DNA of 61,364 nt. It comes from Treponema sp. UBA6988. Lineage in GTDB: Bacteria > Spirochaetota > Spirochaetia > Treponematales > Treponemataceae. Both the position numbers and the translations under genes were made by a program. Below are positions 1-9,250 of the stretch, piece by piece; positions within the stretch are counted from its first letter, which is position 1; each line of letters opens with the position of its first letter. The stretch lies in NCBI GenBank assembly GCA_002448445.1, contig DJYC01000069.1, forward strand, positions 1-61,364, read 5' to 3'. The notes below the pieces were generated by a model. That model searched no databases and was not told the DNA's origin. It worked only from the letters and a program-made list of their open reading frames with translations.

Positions 1-1851
1 ATGCTCCAGTGCCGCAACGGTAAGCGCACAGGTGCAGCTGCTGTTAAGATGGCAGTTGACATGGTTAAAGAAAAGCTCATCACAAAGGAAACAGCTCTTA
101 CTCGCGTAAAGCCAGACCAGCTTGATCAGCTCCTCCACCCGCAGTTTGAAGCAAAGGCTCTTAAGGCAGCAACTCCTTTGGCAGAAGCTCTTAACGCTTC
201 TCCTGGTGCAGGTGCAGGCCAGATTGTATTCACAGCAGAAGAAGCTGTTGAATGGCACAAGAACGGAAAGAAGGTAATGCTCGTTCGCAAAGAGACATCT
301 CCTGATGACATTGCAGGTATGTACGTTGCAGAAGGTATCCTTACTTCTACTGGTGGACGCACATCTCACGCAGCTGTTGTTGCTCGTGGTATGGGAACTC
401 CTTGTGTTTGTGGTTGTGCAGCAGTTGTATTCTCTGGAAAAGACGAAGTTACTATTGGCAACAAGGTATTCAAGAAAGGCGACACCATTTCTATCGACGG
501 TTCAACAGGTAGAGTATATGCAGGTCTTATCCCTGTAACTCCAGCTTCTGTTTCCGGCGACCTTGAAACATTCCTTAGCTGGGCAGACGAAGTTCGCGCA
601 AAATCTGTTCGCAAGACTCCATCCGGAAAGGTTGTAAAGGGATTCAACGTTCTTGCAAATGCAGAACAGAACGAAGCTCCACAGGCATTCCGCTTTGGTG
701 CAGCAGGTATTGGTCTTTGCCGCACAGAGCACATGTTCTTTGACGAACCAAAGCTTACTTCTTTCCAGAAGATGATTATTTCTGACAGCACAGAAGAACG
801 CAAGAAGAACCTTGACAAGATTCTTCCTTTGCAGCAGAAGGACTTCTTTGGAATCATCAAGACAATGGAAGGCCGCGCTGTTACAATCCGTCTTCTTGAC
901 CCGCCGCTCAACGAATTCATCCAGGCAAAGACAGATGCAGAGGCACAGAGCCTTGCAAAGAAGCTTGATGTAGACGTTGCAGTTATTAAGGCAAAGTTTG
1001 CAGACCTTGACGAACACAACCCGATGCTCGGTCACCGCGGATGTCGTCTTGCAATCACATATCCTGAAATCTACGAAATGCAGGTTGAGGCAATCGCCCT
1101 CGCAACAGCAGAAGCAGAAAAGAAGGGAATTAAGCACGATGTACGCATCATGATTCCTAACGTAACAACTGTTAACGAACTCAAGCAGATCCGCGAACAG
1201 GCAGAAGCTGTTATTGCTAAGGTAAACAAGGAAAAGGGAACAAAGCTCAAGTTCCAGATTGGTTCTATGATTGAATTCCCACGTGCAGCCGCAACAGCAG
1301 ATCAGATTGCAGAATATGCAGACTTCTTCTCATTCGGTACAAACGACCTTACACAGACAACATTCGGCTTTAGCCGTGATGACTACTCTAAGTTCATCGA
1401 TTCTTACCTTGACCAGAAAGTTCTCCTCCATGATCCGTTCAAGACATTGGACGAAGACGGTGTTGGAGTTATGATTGGTCTTGCAGAAGAAAAGGGACGC
1501 TCAGTTAAGTCTGACCTTCACCTTGGAATCTGTGGTGAGCACGGTGGAGACCCAGCTTCTATCGAACTCTGCTACAAACTCGGATTGAACTACGTTTCAT
1601 GTTCTCCATTCCGCGTACCGGCAGCTCGTTTGGCTGGTGCACAGGCTGTTATCAAGGCAAACGCAAAGCCTGCTGCAAAGAAAGCTCCTGCTAAAAAAGC
1701 TACAGCTAAAAAGGCAACAGCAAAGAAAGCAACCGCTAAGAAAGAAGTAAAAGCTTCTGCAAAGAAAGCAACTGCTAAGAAAGCTGTAAAGGCTCCTGCA
1801 AAGAAAGCCACAGCTAAAAAGGCAACAGCTAAGAAAACAACAAAGAAATAA
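1..1851 (+). CDS. ppdK: Pyruvate phosphate dikinase, 5'-truncated, with Lys/Ala-rich C-terminal tail
   Basis: Interconverts pyruvate, ATP and Pi with PEP, AMP and PPi in cytoplasmic glycolysis/gluconeogenesis. The window begins inside the gene: the first ATG belongs to the conserved internal LQxRNGKRT segment, so the ATP-grasp domain lies upstream. Visible are the swivelling phosphohistidine domain (GGRTSHAAVVARGMG, His at residue 123 of this fragment) and the PEP/pyruvate-binding TIM barrel ending in GICGEHGGDP (Cys 511) and SCSPFRVPAARLA. The family normally ends about there. Here about 62 further residues (about 554-616) follow, built from KKATA, KKAPA and KKAVKA units like histone H1 or chlamydial Hc tails. 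The tail is in frame, has no Shine-Dalgarno or start of its own, and ends in TAA before a hairpin terminator. Family assignment is certain; the tail's role is unknown. Confidence 0.97.
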   Translation: MLQCRNGKRTGAAAVKMAVDMVKEKLITKETALTRVKPDQLDQLLHPQFEAKALKAATPLAEALNASPGAGAGQIVFTAEEAVEWHKNGKKVMLVRKETSPDDIAGMYVAEGILTSTGGRTSHAAVVARGMGTPCVCGCAAVVFSGKDEVTIGNKVFKKGDTISIDGSTGRVYAGLIPVTPASVSGDLETFLSWADEVRAKSVRKTPSGKVVKGFNVLANAEQNEAPQAFRFGAAGIGLCRTEHMFFDEPKLTSFQKMIISDSTEERKKNLDKILPLQQKDFFGIIKTMEGRAVTIRLLDPPLNEFIQAKTDAEAQSLAKKLDVDVAVIKAKFADLDEHNPMLGHRGCRLAITYPEIYEMQVEAIALATAEAEKKGIKHDVRIMIPNVTTVNELKQIREQAEAVIAKVNKEKGTKLKFQIGSMIEFPRAAATADQIAEYADFFSFGTNDLTQTTFGFSRDDYSKFIDSYLDQKVLLHDPFKTLDEDGVGVMIGLAEEKGRSVKSDLHLGICGEHGGDPASIELCYKLGLNYVSCSPFRVPAARLAGAQAVIKANAKPAAKKAPAKKATAKKATAKKATAKKEVKASAKKATAKKAVKAPAKKATAKKATAKKTTKK

Positions 1852-1885
1852 TTCTTTGCCAACTCTTGGTTGAATCTTGAATAAT

Positions 1886-1917
1886 GCCCCTTGGATGTAT
1901 TTCCGAGGGGCTTTTTT
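1886..1917 (+). terminator. Rho-independent terminator after ppdK
   Basis: A stem GCCCCTTGG / CCGAGGGGC with an 8-nt loop is followed by six T. It lies 34 nt after the ppdK stop codon and ahead of the next gene's TTG start, so the two genes are probably separate transcripts. Confidence 0.85.
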
Positions 1918-1950
1918 GTAAAACAATAAAATTAAAAAGAAGGCATTGAT

Positions 1951-2742
1951 TTGAAAAGCATCTATAATTTCCACACCCACACAGAATTGTGCCACCATGC
2001 AAAAGGTAAGCCAATGGATTATGCTGAGCAGGCTTTGCGCGACGGTTGCACAGCCCTTGGATTCAGCGACCATTGCCCCTATCCTGCGGAATTTGAAGAC
2101 ACATGGCCTCATGTAAGAATGTCTGTAGAAGAAACGCCGCTTTATGTTCAGCAGGTAAAAGAGGCAAAAGAAAAAATGCCTTTCCCTGTGTACCTTGGCT
2201 TTGAATGTGAGTGGGATCCCCGCTACAAGAGCTGGTATACGGACGAGCTAAAGGGACGCTTTGGTGCGCAATACCTTGTGCTTGGTTCCCACTGGTTTAC
2301 GGACGGAAGCCTTCACCGCTACATTCCTGAGTGTGCGGAAAGCAAGTTTCTTAACCGCTATGTGGATCAGACAATAGACGGAATGCGGAGCGGAGTCTTT
2401 GCCTTTTTGGCGCATCCGGATCTTTTTATGAAAGGCTACAAAGAATGGGATGACCAGTCCAAAAGCTGCCTAAAGGCTATTCTTGATGCGGCCGTAGATT
2501 TAAATCTTCCAATAGAAGTGAACGGTCTGGGGCTTTCCCGTGAGCCAAATTCTACCAGCAGGGGAATGCGCTACCAGTATCCCTATGCAGAATTTTGGGA
2601 AATGGCAGCGCAAACGTCTGTCCGCGTAATCTGCAATTCAGATGCCCACGACCCCAAGGAAGTGATTATGAACGCATGGCATGCCCGCGATTTTGCAGGA
2701 CGCTTTGGTATAAAGCCGGAAGATTCCTTTTTGCCGCTTTGA
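1951..2742 (+). CDS. hisK: Histidinol-phosphatase, PHP family (HisK/HisJ type)
   Basis: Predicted to remove phosphate from L-histidinol phosphate, the penultimate step of histidine synthesis, with a metal-dependent PHP-domain active site. The N-terminal metal motif NFHTHTELCHHAKGK (residues 6-20) and later LGFSDHCPY, GFECEW, LGSHW, LAHPDLF and CNSDAHDP motifs fit the monofunctional PHP phosphatases of about 260-270 residues. The start is TTG, preceded by an AAGAAGG-like Shine-Dalgarno; no ATG gives the full first metal motif. No other his gene is adjacent. Some PHP proteins of this size act on other phosphates, so the substrate is inferred from the family. Confidence 0.88.
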   Translation: MKSIYNFHTHTELCHHAKGKPMDYAEQALRDGCTALGFSDHCPYPAEFEDTWPHVRMSVEETPLYVQQVKEAKEKMPFPVYLGFECEWDPRYKSWYTDELKGRFGAQYLVLGSHWFTDGSLHRYIPECAESKFLNRYVDQTIDGMRSGVFAFLAHPDLFMKGYKEWDDQSKSCLKAILDAAVDLNLPIEVNGLGLSREPNSTSRGMRYQYPYAEFWEMAAQTSVRVICNSDAHDPKEVIMNAWHARDFAGRFGIKPEDSFLPL

Positions 2743-2772
2743 TTTTTGAATCTGGACGGTGCTTTTTTAGGC

Positions 2773-2904
2773 TCTACCATTTCTTCCTTGGCTAATCCGA
2801 CCGAACATGCCTTTGCGCCACCGCCGTTCCGGGGTTCCGCGGGGCCCTACCCGCTCCATTGCTAGCGCAACCCGCCTTTGGCGGGCCCCTCCATGGCGGC
2901 GTAG
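2773..2904. repeat. GC-rich composite intergenic element, copy A
   Basis: It lies between the convergent ends of hisK and the alpha-2-macroglobulin gene. It starts with a left module (CTACCATT, then TTGGCTAA, then CGACCGAACATGCCTTT), passes through the core GGGGTTCCGCGGGG...CCCGCTCCATTGC, a CCCGCC/GGCGGG hairpin, and ends CCCCTCCATGGCGGCGTA. The same modules recur in copies C and D. No gene is seen in the gap between the flanking genes apart from this element. Confidence 0.8.
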
Positions 2905-2929
2905 TTTGCTTGGCTTTTTCCTTCTACCG

Positions 2930-5900
2930 CTACTTTATTTCCCAAACACGGCCACTTGAGCGTCCGAATATTTCTTCCTCGTACATACATTCAGCGGTAA
3001 CACAAGGCGTGTTGTAGGTTCCCTTGCGGCTTGCCCTGAATGTAAATTCCACTTCCTGAATTCCTCTTGGGAAGTAGTCCCAGAAATACTGCATCTCTAC
3101 ATCGTAAATGCCCTTGTAGGAAAGTCCGCGGTTGGGGTTGTACCACCAAGGCCTTACCCTGTTCTTTGCAAGCGGCCTAACCGGGGATTCTTCCTGCGAA
3201 GAGGCAGAAGGTATTGTTCCTGTTGTTACAAAGGCAGAGTTGAGTATTTCGCATCCAGCCGGAACCGGTGCGCGCAAGGCCACGTATTCAGCATCTATTA
3301 CAGAAGAAATTACGACTTTTTCCCTGTAGATTTTTCCTGCTTCAAGGGTGCTTTCCGAAATAACTTCTCCGGTTTCCGCATCGGTAATTTCCGTGTAGAC
3401 GCAAAGGCCTTCATCGCGGGCCGTCTGCTTTACTGGAGGAATGGCATACTTCATACTTGCTGTGTAGAACAGGGTTCCCCTTCCGTCCTTCTTGAATTCA
3501 AGTTCAAGCTCCTTGTCTTTGGGCATGGAAGCAAGAGGCTCTTGTGCAAAGTCAATTTCCTTGTCTTCTGCAAGGGATGCAACACCGTAGAACTTTCCGC
3601 TGGCAAGATTCTTTCCGTTCAGGAGGACCTCAGCGGTAAAGTCAAGGTTGTCCAGGTCGTTGGTCTTGATGTAGTCGTAGATTGCAATCAAGACGCGGCT
3701 TGTTACCGCCGTGGACTGCCACCTTCCTGTCTTTTGCATTTTGAGCAGCTCGTAAACCAAACGCTGGTTTATTGTATTTGTAGTCTCCATCCTTGTGAAA
3801 AGCTGCAAGTAGAATGCATATTTTTCGCTTGAATGGTTAAAGAAGCACCAGTAGTGGTCCTTTGCCTTTCCTGTTATGTCTATTCCGCGGGCTGTAAGGC
3901 GCACAAAGCGGTACATTTTTTGGCTTACTGCTTTTGCCTTTGCCTTTTGGTTCATGTTCAGGTAGGTAAGGGCTGCCAGTGCCAAAGTTTCAACGTCGCT
4001 TGAATCTGAATCGGCTATGCGTTCAAGGTTTGCTTCGTCAATTTTTCCTCCGAGCATTTGTGCCGCATAGTAACCGTAGGCAGCTGTATACATTGCCCAT
4101 GAAGCTTCATCCTTTTCCTTTATTATGGAATCAGATTCACGGATAAGGTAAGAGGCAAGCTTTTCTTCGTTGATGCCGCTGTTTTTTACAATTCCGCGCT
4201 GCTTTGCAAGAGAAAGGATTTCTGCAATGCGCATGGAAACATAACGGTTGCTTTCCCTATAAAAGCCGTTTGGCCAGTAGGGGAAGCCTCCGTCTGAATT
4301 CTGTACCTTTGCCCAAGAGCGTATTTCGTTTGCTGCAACAGAGGCTGGGTCTTTTACTTCTGTGTTAAGGTCAAAAATCTTTATGTAGTTGCCAAAGGCC
4401 ACCAAAGGAAGTACTGCCGCTGAGCGCTGTTCCATGCAGCCGTAAGGATAGTGGAAGACATAACCCACAGCTTCGCGCAGGACTCCCAGTCTTGTCGGGT
4501 CTAGCTGAACGTAAAGGCTTCCCCTTCCGTCTTCTGCATCTCCCGGCAGAATGATTGTCTCTTTTGCAGACGCCTTGCCTTCTTTTATTCCCGCTGCATC
4601 ACGAACTTCGCCAATCGTGGTTACAGCCTCAAAGATGTAGGGCTTTTCTATTTCCAGAGGAACAAAAATCTTTTCGTTTATAAGGTCGCCGGTAACGGTA
4701 TATTCAACCGTAATCCAGCCCTGCTGCTCCGCCTTTATGCTGAACATAAGGGCCTGTGTGCTTTGCCCCTTAACGGAAACAGTTTTTTTGCTTTCTCCTT
4801 GGACAGAAGCTTTTCCCGGAAGCTTTTGCACGGAGGATGCGTCTTGTTCAATGCCTGCTTTTTCCACGCCGCTGTAAACATTCATTGCAACTGTTACGTC
4901 GTGGTTTTGTGCGTCAAGGTTTGTAATGGTAACGCCTGCCTCTCCCTTGTCGTCCAGGCGCAGTTTTCTTGGCAGAACCTGGCGCACGGAAATTGGCTCT
5001 GCAACGTCAAGCTCTTCTTCTGCCCTTGCAAAGAGGTTGTCCTTAATGCCAACTGCCGTTACGCGGTAGGTTGTAAGCGAGTCGGGCAGGGTGAATGTTA
5101 CTGTAACGTCTCCGTTTGCATCTGTTACCAAATCTGGGCGGAAGACTGCGGTTGAAGCAAAGTTCTTGCGCACTTTTAGGGCCGGGGCGGCTTTTTCCTT
5201 AGCTCCCATTGCGGAAGCGTCTGCCATGGCACTTCCTTCCAGCATCCTCGCAGTATTTTTTGCAGATGCAGACTTCATCATCATGCGGGGGGCTGCTGCC
5301 GATTCACACATCATTAGTTCTTCAACACACTCATCTTCTACCGCATCATCAGACTCTTCTGCATGGTCAATCAGAAGCTGGCGGGAATCTCCACCATAGG
5401 CGCGGTCGGGGAAGAGATATTTACTATAGAAGACTTCGCTTGGGTCCTGAATGTGGTAGCCAATCAGATCAAGAACGCCTCGGTCTGCCGCAATAAGTGC
5501 AAGTTCCGCATTTGCAAGAGGCTGTCCGTTGCGGGATGCGTGGAGTGTAATCTGTGCCTTGTCGCCTGCACGGTAGGAAGGCTTGTCCATCTTTATCTGA
5601 ATGTCAAAAGTCTTGGTCTTTAGGTCTACGTTAAGGGCTGTTACTCCAAAGTAGCCCTTGGGTTTATCTGTATCCCTTTTTTCCTCTGTAGCACCAGTGT
5701 TTCCGTTCTGCCTTGTTGAATAGGATGAAAGAGAAACATAGATTACAGGGGCATAGCTGTCCAAAATGGGTACAGATATTACGGATGTTGGCTCTGTAAT
5801 GTTCAAGATTTTCTGGGAGAGGATTGTTCCGCGTTCCACCGTCATAAGGTATTTGCCGCGTGGAAGTTCGCTTTGAACCATGATTTGGGCAGAATCGTTT

Positions 5901-8900
5901 ACTGAATACTCTGCCTTGTCCGGGGTAAGGCCAATCTGCTGCTGGTTTTCCGTGTGCCAGTACCAGTCGCTGCTTGTAACATAGAAATTTCGTTCTGTGA
6001 TTACATCGCTGCCGTTTGCATCTTTTGTGCTTAGGCGCAGGGTGTAGCTTCCGCCTTTTTCTGGAACTAACGAGAATTCATTGCCGTCCGTAATTACTAA
6101 CGAACGTTCGTCTTCAAGAATGTCTTCACGTTTCCAGTTGTAAGAAACGTATCCGTCGCTGCTAAGGCTCTGTGTTCTTTTCCATTCTTCGCGCAGAAGC
6201 TCAAGCTTTATCTTGCCGTCTTTGGGCAGTAGGCTCTGGGCTGCGGCTTTTTCTTCCGGGGTAATGCAAACATAGTCAAACTTTAAGGTGTCGCCTTTTT
6301 TGGCAAAGCCCTTGATGTTTTTTGCGTTGCTTAGGCCAATGTAGAATTTTGCCGGGTGAACCAAAACAGATGTGCTTGTGCTAATGGCCTGGTTGCCGGA
6401 GTCTGTTACCCTTGCTTCCATTGTGTAAAGATAGGGTGTAGCGGGTGCAACTGTACCCTTTTCTGTACCCGTGTTGTGGTTGATTGTAGCTTTGCCTTCT
6501 GCACTTAAAGTTCCGTTGCCACTTTCGCGCAGGTAGCTGTCACTGGCAGACTTTTTGGGGCCGTAGGTGTAGCTTTTGTATGCAGGCGTATGTGCGCTAA
6601 AGGACTGCTTTTGGCGGGTCCATGTTGAAGAATATGTGCTGTTGTCCAGTGCACCGCCGCCTAAATAAGATGCGCTAAGTTCTGCAGAAAGGGTGTCTCC
6701 CCTGTAGTAAGTTCCCTGTGGAACAGATGCTTCTGCCTCAAAACGCAGCTTTTCAAAGAACTGCACTTGAACCCTACAATTTTCTTCCGTCAGACCGCCA
6801 GCAAGATGCCTCTGGTAACGGATGTAGTAGTCGCCCGGCTTTAGGTCTTCCGGTAACTTAAAGGAACCGGATGTTGTGCCGTTTGCGCTTAGGGTGCCAC
6901 TTGTCTTGTAATAGCTCTTGTTGCTGTTCCAACTCTGGTCAACAAGGGTAATGGTGTATTCTGCATCCTTTCCGCGTGGAACATTGTATTCCTCTTTGTA
7001 AAGTGTGCGGTCAATCAGTTTGTAGCTTACGGTTTCGCCGGGTTTGTAAAGTCCGCGGTCTGTGAATATGGAAGCAACCATGCGTTCCCTTGCAAAACCC
7101 TCTATGTCTCCCTTGTCCACATTGCCAGAAGACCACCAGAATCCGCTTTCGGAAGGGCAGAACATTATGCGGTCGTCCAATGTTTTTGCTTCTATATAAA
7201 TGAGATTTGTGTTGTAGTCAAGGCGTTTTCCGCCTACGCTGCTCTGAAGTGCGGCCACCAAGTCGTTCTTGAATTCAATTATGGCAACACCTTCGCTGTC
7301 TGTTGTTGCGCTTGCAAAGGTTGCATAGTTTTTGGTGAGTACGTTTGCATATCCGCCGTTGCGTTCGTAAGCGTCGCTGTATGGAACAATCTTTACGTTA
7401 ACTGTTGCGTTGGGTACAGATTTACCCGTTGAAAGGCTTGTTACCATGACAACTGCGCGGTTGTAGGCATAGCGTACGGTAAGGCCCAAATCTGTTACCT
7501 GAATTATCTGCTCGTTGGTGTAGTCATCAAGTTCCGTGCGGTATTTCTTGGTTTTCCAGTCCTGCCACTTGCGCTCAACATTGACCTTAGCCTTAAAAAG
7601 GACGGCTCCGCGGTACTGGTTTCCAACCTTCTGCAAATAGTCGCGTAGGTCTACGGATTCCGTAATTCTCTTGTTCTGGGGGATCTTTGAAACGTCAAGG
7701 CTTATTGTCTTGCCACGTTGGGTAGATTTGCTTCCGTCTGCATTCGTCAAAGGTTCAATCCTGTAGGAAGACGGAGACTTAATGTTCTGGTGGGTAAATA
7801 CAATCCTTGGGGTAAACTGGCTTTCCAATGTCTGAAGCCCTGAATTCTTAAAGGACACAAAGCTTTCCGCATCGGGCACTTTTATTGTAAAGGAATAGTC
7901 CTTGTCCAGCTTGCGGCCGTATATGTCTTTTAGGCTGGAAGAGACTTTTAGCGTATATGTTTCATTGTAGTCAAAGGGCAGTCCAAAAATCAGGAGGGTC
8001 TGTCCCTGCACCAAAAGGTTTTCTTTTGTAACTGTGGCTTTCTTCTTTTTACCTTCTGCGGTTATGAACTGGGCAAGCTCTGCTTCACTTTCTTCCTTTA
8101 ATATAGAAGAAAATGTTAGGCGTACGGGCTTGTCGTACTGGCGGGAGAGCCACCTTATGTTTTCTGAGCAGTCCTTTATTACAAAGGGAATAAGCGTGTG
8201 GAAGCTTCTTGAGCGGTTTGCGCTTGTGGGGTAGCAGTCCTTGTCTGCCATTGAACCCTTCTGCAGCGTAACGGTTATCTGCCTGTCTTCTGCGGGGGTT
8301 TCCTTTAAATGAAGCACAAGGGTTTTTTCGCCGTCATTCAAAGCGGAAAATTTGTAGGTGGTGTTTTTGTTGTCCGTAACTGTTATTGTCTTTGAAACAA
8401 CAGCTGCGTTTACAGGCAGATTAAAATGAAGGGCTATGTCTTTTGCAAGTTCGGGAGGAACGCTTGAATTGTCCACATAGCGGCCTTCCTTATAGGCAGC
8501 GTAAGCGGGCTGTATGGAGTTGAGCTTTAATTCTTCTGTATGAAAGGTATATTCCAGTTTGCCGGAAATCTTGTTTCCTTTTTTAGACACAAGATTAGGA
8601 TTTATGCGCAGAGTATACTGTTTTTGGGGTACAGTTTTGTCCGTGCTGTCAAAAGAGAGTACAGATGTACCCTTCCAGCGGAAAACCCCTTTAAGCGGCG
8701 GTTCAATGGAAAACACATAGCTGGAGCTTTCCTGTTCGCCAAGTTCCTTTAGGGCAACAACAGGTTCAGAAAATTGAATCTGTATAGAAGGGTATTCAAC
8801 CTGCGAAGGAAGCTCTCCCTCCGGGGTCATGCTTAGAACCGTAAAGCTTTTTCCCGATGCGTTTTGTGAATCGCTTTTAGCCTTGCTTTCCGTTCCCGAT

Positions 8901-8971
8901 GCCGTAATACAAGTAGATGAAGCAATAATAATTCCCATCAAAATACCTGCCAAAGAAAAATTCTTTTTCAT
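2930..8971 (-). CDS. Giant thioester alpha-2-macroglobulin family lipoprotein
   Basis: A 2013-residue bacterial alpha-2-macroglobulin, predicted to be a periplasmic or surface-anchored protease trap. The N-terminus is a signal peptide ending in ASSTC, a plausible relaxed spirochaetal lipobox. Successive macroglobulin domains precede a compositionally odd stretch (about 1205-1270) rich in Met, Ala, Ser and acidic residues, which ends at FASTAVFRPDLVTDANG, the usual entry to the domain after the bait. The thioester motif YGCMEQ is intact, with Cys at about 1512 and Gln at 1515, followed by the alpha-helical thioester domain and a C-terminal receptor-like domain. ATG at 8971 has GGTGG 6 nt upstream; a GTG three codons earlier would put the Shine-Dalgarno inside the gene. 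No PBP1C neighbour is present, unlike many enterobacterial homologues. Confidence 0.93.
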   Translation of the reverse strand: MKKNFSLAGILMGIIIASSTCITASGTESKAKSDSQNASGKSFTVLSMTPEGELPSQVEYPSIQIQFSEPVVALKELGEQESSSYVFSIEPPLKGVFRWKGTSVLSFDSTDKTVPQKQYTLRINPNLVSKKGNKISGKLEYTFHTEELKLNSIQPAYAAYKEGRYVDNSSVPPELAKDIALHFNLPVNAAVVSKTITVTDNKNTTYKFSALNDGEKTLVLHLKETPAEDRQITVTLQKGSMADKDCYPTSANRSRSFHTLIPFVIKDCSENIRWLSRQYDKPVRLTFSSILKEESEAELAQFITAEGKKKKATVTKENLLVQGQTLLIFGLPFDYNETYTLKVSSSLKDIYGRKLDKDYSFTIKVPDAESFVSFKNSGLQTLESQFTPRIVFTHQNIKSPSSYRIEPLTNADGSKSTQRGKTISLDVSKIPQNKRITESVDLRDYLQKVGNQYRGAVLFKAKVNVERKWQDWKTKKYRTELDDYTNEQIIQVTDLGLTVRYAYNRAVVMVTSLSTGKSVPNATVNVKIVPYSDAYERNGGYANVLTKNYATFASATTDSEGVAIIEFKNDLVAALQSSVGGKRLDYNTNLIYIEAKTLDDRIMFCPSESGFWWSSGNVDKGDIEGFARERMVASIFTDRGLYKPGETVSYKLIDRTLYKEEYNVPRGKDAEYTITLVDQSWNSNKSYYKTSGTLSANGTTSGSFKLPEDLKPGDYYIRYQRHLAGGLTEENCRVQVQFFEKLRFEAEASVPQGTYYRGDTLSAELSASYLGGGALDNSTYSSTWTRQKQSFSAHTPAYKSYTYGPKKSASDSYLRESGNGTLSAEGKATINHNTGTEKGTVAPATPYLYTMEARVTDSGNQAISTSTSVLVHPAKFYIGLSNAKNIKGFAKKGDTLKFDYVCITPEEKAAAQSLLPKDGKIKLELLREEWKRTQSLSSDGYVSYNWKREDILEDERSLVITDGNEFSLVPEKGGSYTLRLSTKDANGSDVITERNFYVTSSDWYWHTENQQQIGLTPDKAEYSVNDSAQIMVQSELPRGKYLMTVERGTILSQKILNITEPTSVISVPILDSYAPVIYVSLSSYSTRQNGNTGATEEKRDTDKPKGYFGVTALNVDLKTKTFDIQIKMDKPSYRAGDKAQITLHASRNGQPLANAELALIAADRGVLDLIGYHIQDPSEVFYSKYLFPDRAYGGDSRQLLIDHAEESDDAVEDECVEELMMCESAAAPRMMMKSASAKNTARMLEGSAMADASAMGAKEKAAPALKVRKNFASTAVFRPDLVTDANGDVTVTFTLPDSLTTYRVTAVGIKDNLFARAEEELDVAEPISVRQVLPRKLRLDDKGEAGVTITNLDAQNHDVTVAMNVYSGVEKAGIEQDASSVQKLPGKASVQGESKKTVSVKGQSTQALMFSIKAEQQGWITVEYTVTGDLINEKIFVPLEIEKPYIFEAVTTIGEVRDAAGIKEGKASAKETIILPGDAEDGRGSLYVQLDPTRLGVLREAVGYVFHYPYGCMEQRSAAVLPLVAFGNYIKIFDLNTEVKDPASVAANEIRSWAKVQNSDGGFPYWPNGFYRESNRYVSMRIAEILSLAKQRGIVKNSGINEEKLASYLIRESDSIIKEKDEASWAMYTAAYGYYAAQMLGGKIDEANLERIADSDSSDVETLALAALTYLNMNQKAKAKAVSQKMYRFVRLTARGIDITGKAKDHYWCFFNHSSEKYAFYLQLFTRMETTNTINQRLVYELLKMQKTGRWQSTAVTSRVLIAIYDYIKTNDLDNLDFTAEVLLNGKNLASGKFYGVASLAEDKEIDFAQEPLASMPKDKELELEFKKDGRGTLFYTASMKYAIPPVKQTARDEGLCVYTEITDAETGEVISESTLEAGKIYREKVVISSVIDAEYVALRAPVPAGCEILNSAFVTTGTIPSASSQEESPVRPLAKNRVRPWWYNPNRGLSYKGIYDVEMQYFWDYFPRGIQEVEFTFRASRKGTYNTPCVTAECMYEEEIFGRSSGRVWEIK

Positions 8972-9110
8972 ATATACCACCTACAGTTTTTAAATGAATG
9001 TAGCATGCTTTGGTTACTATTTATATTATAGCATGGAATTTGTTTTTTGCGGCAGATAGTTGTTTTAACATATATGTGTCATGCTGATGATTTGTGCCCA
9101 TTGTGTGGCG

Positions 9111-9212
9111 CTTCCGGGGTTCCGGGGGCCCGACCCCTCCATTGCCGGGGTTCGACTACGCTCACCCAGCGGCAACCCGCCTACGGCGGGCCCCTCCAGT
9201 GCCTGCCGCGCT
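9111..9212. repeat. GC-rich composite intergenic element, copy B
   Basis: Sits between the start of the alpha-2-macroglobulin gene and the end of argH, both on the minus strand. It has the core CTTCCGGGGTTCCGGGGGCC, CTCCATTGCC, an inserted GGTTCGACTACGCTCACCC segment, the hairpin CCCGCCTACGGCGGG and CCCCTCCAG. The left module seen in copies A, C and D is absent. The chance reading frames here are not convincing genes. Confidence 0.75.
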
Positions 9213-9250
9213 TTCTCCTGCTGCAAAGGGAATCGCTATTTGAAAATATT

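Noticed and set aside
502..1137. Long open frame opposite ppdK
   Set aside because: Cys-rich, no initiation signal, entirely antisense to a strongly conserved gene.
1651..1851. Separate gene for the histone-like segment after PPDK
   Set aside because: No stop, start or Shine-Dalgarno between the PPDK fold and the tail; the frame is continuous.
5091..5399. Open frames antisense to the alpha-2-macroglobulin bait region
   Set aside because: Ser/Ala/Ile-rich shadow of the Met/Ala-rich coding strand; no start signals.
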